Of a DNA stretch of 64,000 bases, positions 61,690 through 64,000 are shown one piece after another. The stretch is from NCBI RefSeq assembly GCF_023078275.1, contig NC_062993.1:3161252-3225251 (forward strand), written 5' to 3'. The DNA comes from Leguminivora glycinivorella. Lineage: Eukaryota; Arthropoda; Insecta; Lepidoptera; Tortricidae. The position numbers were made by a program, and so were the translations under genes. Under the pieces are notes generated by a model that saw only the letters and a list, made by a program, of their open reading frames with translations, was not told where the DNA came from and made no database searches. Each line of letters starts with the position of its first letter. The stretch's first letter is position 1.

Positions 61690-61822
61690 TGTTTCTGCAC
61701 TCACCCTGTCACTCGCACTCCCCCGCGCCGCCGCCCGCCCCCGGCCGGCGCACCGCGACAATACTTTAAGAGCTATATCGTATGCGTGGGTGCGCGGGGC
61801 GCCGGGCGGGGGCGGGCATCTT
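61690..61822. repeat. GC-rich island with inverted arms
   Basis: CCGCCCGCCCCCGGCCGGCG at 61730 and GCGCGGGGCGCCGGGCGGGG at 61791 are inverted and GC-rich in a strongly AT-rich window. No gene start adjoins it. Confidence 0.5.
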
Positions 61823-61829
61823 TTATGTA

Positions 61830-62530
61830 GGGTTTTAACGATCTATGCACGACACGGTAAATGACGAATAACAACACGGGAGTAGAAAAAAGATTATTAT
61901 TATTGACTGATTTATTTCATTTCGATGTTAGATACCTACTTTAAAAACAAATAAAATCGCTGTCAATAGAAATTGTCAACAATGTAAACAAACCATTATA
62001 TAAAATATCAATATTTTAGCACAATTTTATTATTTTAAAGGTTGAGGATCATAATGTGAGATGAATTGATTAAATAACACATGGATTTAGCCAGTATCTG
62101 ATAAGTTAAGTAGAATGGAAATTAAAGACATTTTGACTACAAGGTTTGTTTACGTTGTTCACAAATTCTATTGACGGCGACTTTATAATTAAAAAAAAAG
62201 TCCGTTAAAATAGCGAAGGTCTGATTACGATGGACAAAATGTTAAAAATAAATAGACGGTTACAGGAAGTGGCTCGTTACCTGTACACCGTACAAGCCCG
62301 ACCTTTGTAAATAAGGTATTTAGTTTGAGATGCTCCGTTTTTGAGGTTTGTCGGTTGAATATTGGATTGATCGGAATTTTGTGTGGTTTCGGCGAATTCT
62401 TGTTAGGATGGTATTGATTTTGGTTGAGGGATAATAAATACAGGTTAGCACGAATGAGTGGCTCGCTTTTACATCGCAATGCTGATCCGTGGTACGAGGA
62501 AGTCGCCAGCTCTTCTTCGGTCACCAGTTA
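61830..62530. other. Unassigned AT-rich region
   Basis: A 99-codon minus-strand frame (62225) shows no motif. No repeat recognised. Confidence 0.4.
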
Positions 62531-62533
62531 ACA

Positions 62534-62699
62534 GGGTACATAGCCCAATGGCGCAAACGCTCGCGAAACGCCCACGAAACGAAGCGCTCGTAGATGTCTA
62601 TCTCTATCGCTCGTGCGGATTGGTGGCGACAGAGCTAGACTATCTTTCGCAACGTTTCGTTTTCATTTCGCGTCGCAGAAATGCCATTCGGCTACGGCA
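62534..62699. mobile_element. TAGCC-MITE, copy 7
   Basis: CATAGCCCAATGGCGCAAAC to AAATGCCATTCGGCTACGGC. Confidence 0.75.
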
Positions 62700-63059
62700 C
62701 AGGTTACGTCAACCAGACCCTTAGCGCTTTCTGCGAAAAACTCGCGTTTAATCTAACTAAATTGCAGCTGGCGCAGATGCCCTGACCATTAGAAGGATAA
62801 ATTGGACCAACCTCTAATATGGTGAAGCTTCGGGGAAGCTGTGAAAGGTGTCACGGGACCTCCTGGGGAATGTTGGCAGCACTGCGGTGACTTTTCAACC
62901 CGGAACGCGTGCCACGTGGACAGTGTGGACACCGAAACAAATGCGGCAGAGGCAAGCCGTCTTCCAGCGAACAGGACTCAGAAATTGCGCCGGTCACAAG
63001 GATTGTGGGTTATGTAATTATGTTATAATAGTATTATTTAAACCAAATAGGATCAAGTA
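62700..63059. other. Unassigned region
   Basis: GC content is higher at 62830-62995 (GGAACGCGTGCCACGTGGAC), with a 78-codon frame but no recognised motif. Possibly an eroded LINE piece. Confidence 0.35.
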
Positions 63060-63345
63060 TTATAGAGACTTACTGTCAAGGTAAAATGTGTAATCACAAT
63101 CACAAGAGATTGGCAGTCTATGCACACTGCCAATCTCTTGACCACAGTTTGAACCTCAGTTTTGACAATATGGCCCATATTCTTAGCTTTATATGTGTTA
63201 AAATGTCAAACATTAATATTAGCGCCGTCTAGCTGAGCGTACCCCAAAGGTGTAATGCCATCTAGGCCACCGTACCTTTTTCTGTATGGTACTGAGGTAC
63301 GTTTTTTTCTTAGACTTTATCTGTCTGTACGGTGTTATATATGTC
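63060..63345 (+). repeat. K repeat, copy 4
   Basis: Uninterrupted and in the same orientation as copy 1. It carries a small perfect hairpin, CAAGAGATTGGCAGT and its inverse, at 63101-63139 that the other copies show only weakly. Confidence 0.7.
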
Positions 63346-63917
63346 TTTAGTAATATCTATCGACAAAAGAGATAGCCGATAATCCAATTTCCTCACTTTG
63401 TACATAATGATACGATACTAAAATTAATTGCTACACCGTGTCCTAATAACCGTCGAAGATTCCCTATTTCGGTCACACACCTCCACTGTTTCAACACTTG
63501 CACACACCATTTTCAACCATATCACATAATCTTAAGGGTGGGAATTCTGTGCTTTAACATCAGAAGCCAGACAGCGAAGTCATATAAATTGATATAAGAA
63601 CGTTACATGCAGGGTAACGTTTTCTAGTTACTTGAATTTGAACCCAAAATGAACGGGAGAAGGTTGTAAATTGTAGTGAATTAGGTTAGCTGTTTTGAAC
63701 AGTCTGGTTTGCTTAGTAGTATTTATAAATAGTGAAGTGTATTTTATTTAGCTTAGAATGGTGTACTTATGTTATGTTGCTAGACAATTTTTTGCAAGTC
63801 TGCGGATTTCTGTAATATCAAAATAGTTTAGTTGGATTACCATAGATATAGATATAGCCTCAGTTTGAAACGAAAAACGAAAACATTTTTGCGCAGATAA
63901 ACTTTTTGTTAATGCAT
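63346..63917. other. Unassigned spacer
   Basis: No supported feature. Confidence 0.4.
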
Positions 63918-64000
63918 ATTTTTAAATTAAAGGAAAAAGGCGGTTGAGAATTGAGGGAGGCATGGATAAATTCGCACACATTCAGCGTGGCGCAGTTGGA
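63918..64000 (+). mobile_element. tRNA-bearing repeat, partial, runs off the window
   Basis: TTTTTAAATTAAAGGAAAAA, GGCGGTTGAGAATTGAGGGA and GGATAAATTCGCACACATTC followed by CGTGGCGCAGTTGGA, the D-arm of the tRNA-like module. Relative to the shared TAAATTAAAGGAAAAA flank the module faces the opposite way from 32740-32986, and CAGGCCTC of the acceptor is missing. Confidence 0.65.

Noticed and set aside
1..64000. Bacterial or viral gene cluster, operon or defence system
   Set aside because: No closely packed frames, ribosome-binding sites or operon structure; repeat content is that of an insect nuclear genome.

Overview
This window looks like an intergenic or intronic stretch of a moth or butterfly (Lepidoptera) nuclear genome. 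It is AT-rich, has no operon-like gene packing, and is filled with short repeat families that I recognise by sight as typical of lepidopteran genomes: tRNA-headed SINEs, GTAGCCGAATGG-ended MITEs, Helitron-like fragments with A|TC...CTAG|T borders, LINE 3-prime ends with simple-sequence tails, and (CTGT)n-bearing repeats. No complete host gene is visible. Most open frames longer than 60 codons lie inside repeats or are accidental. The family names used below are my own working names, based on terminal sequences.

Layout. 0-4 kb: edge of a Tc1-like MITE, two SINE-A copies, several MITEs, a full 252-bp retroposon (R250) with a target-site duplication (TSD), and a 1.15-kb inverted-terminal element with repeated internal motifs (2837-3990). 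4-10 kb: a LINE C-terminus, one unexplained GC-rich open segment behind a splice-acceptor-like site (5003-5197), and a three-layer transposon nest (7205-7866). 10-18 kb: degraded retroelement protein relics (11638-12024, 12975-13265), nested MITEs, and three copies of the GGTTCC repeat. 18.4-20.4 kb: the youngest and best preserved element, a Ty3/gypsy retrotransposon of Kabuki/CsRn1 type. Its two 256-bp LTRs look identical, gag is intact, a G-GGA-AAC slippery heptamer lies in phase, the protease is truncated, and the rest of pol is missing. It sits inside an older MITE. 20-33 kb: LINE ends, MITEs, a hAT-like palindrome, a 1.36-kb Harbinger-like element, and a tRNA-bearing repeat with a 13-bp TSD. 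33-44 kb: a 5-prime-truncated LINE reverse transcriptase with YADD (33838-34826), RTE-type C-termini, a Penelope-like GIY-YIG fragment, an 818-bp inverted-repeat transposon carrying the end of a mariner-like transposase (40994-41811), and a tandem host duplication invaded by LINE ends. 44-64 kb: SINE-B copies with long TSDs, large perfect hairpins (45666-45926, 51849-51992, 58180-58535), two copies of a LINE with a DGKRPDG...D domain, and a GC-rich island near 61.7 kb.

How the parts relate. Autonomous activity is not visible: every LINE is 5-prime truncated or broken, and the LTR element lacks RT, RNase H and integrase. The non-autonomous families must have been moved by enzymes encoded elsewhere. 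The nesting gives relative ages: K repeat older than CAGCAATT element older than R250; Terminal-GTGCG MITE older than the LTR element. This reading is by eye only; identities, copy numbers and clade assignments were not computed.
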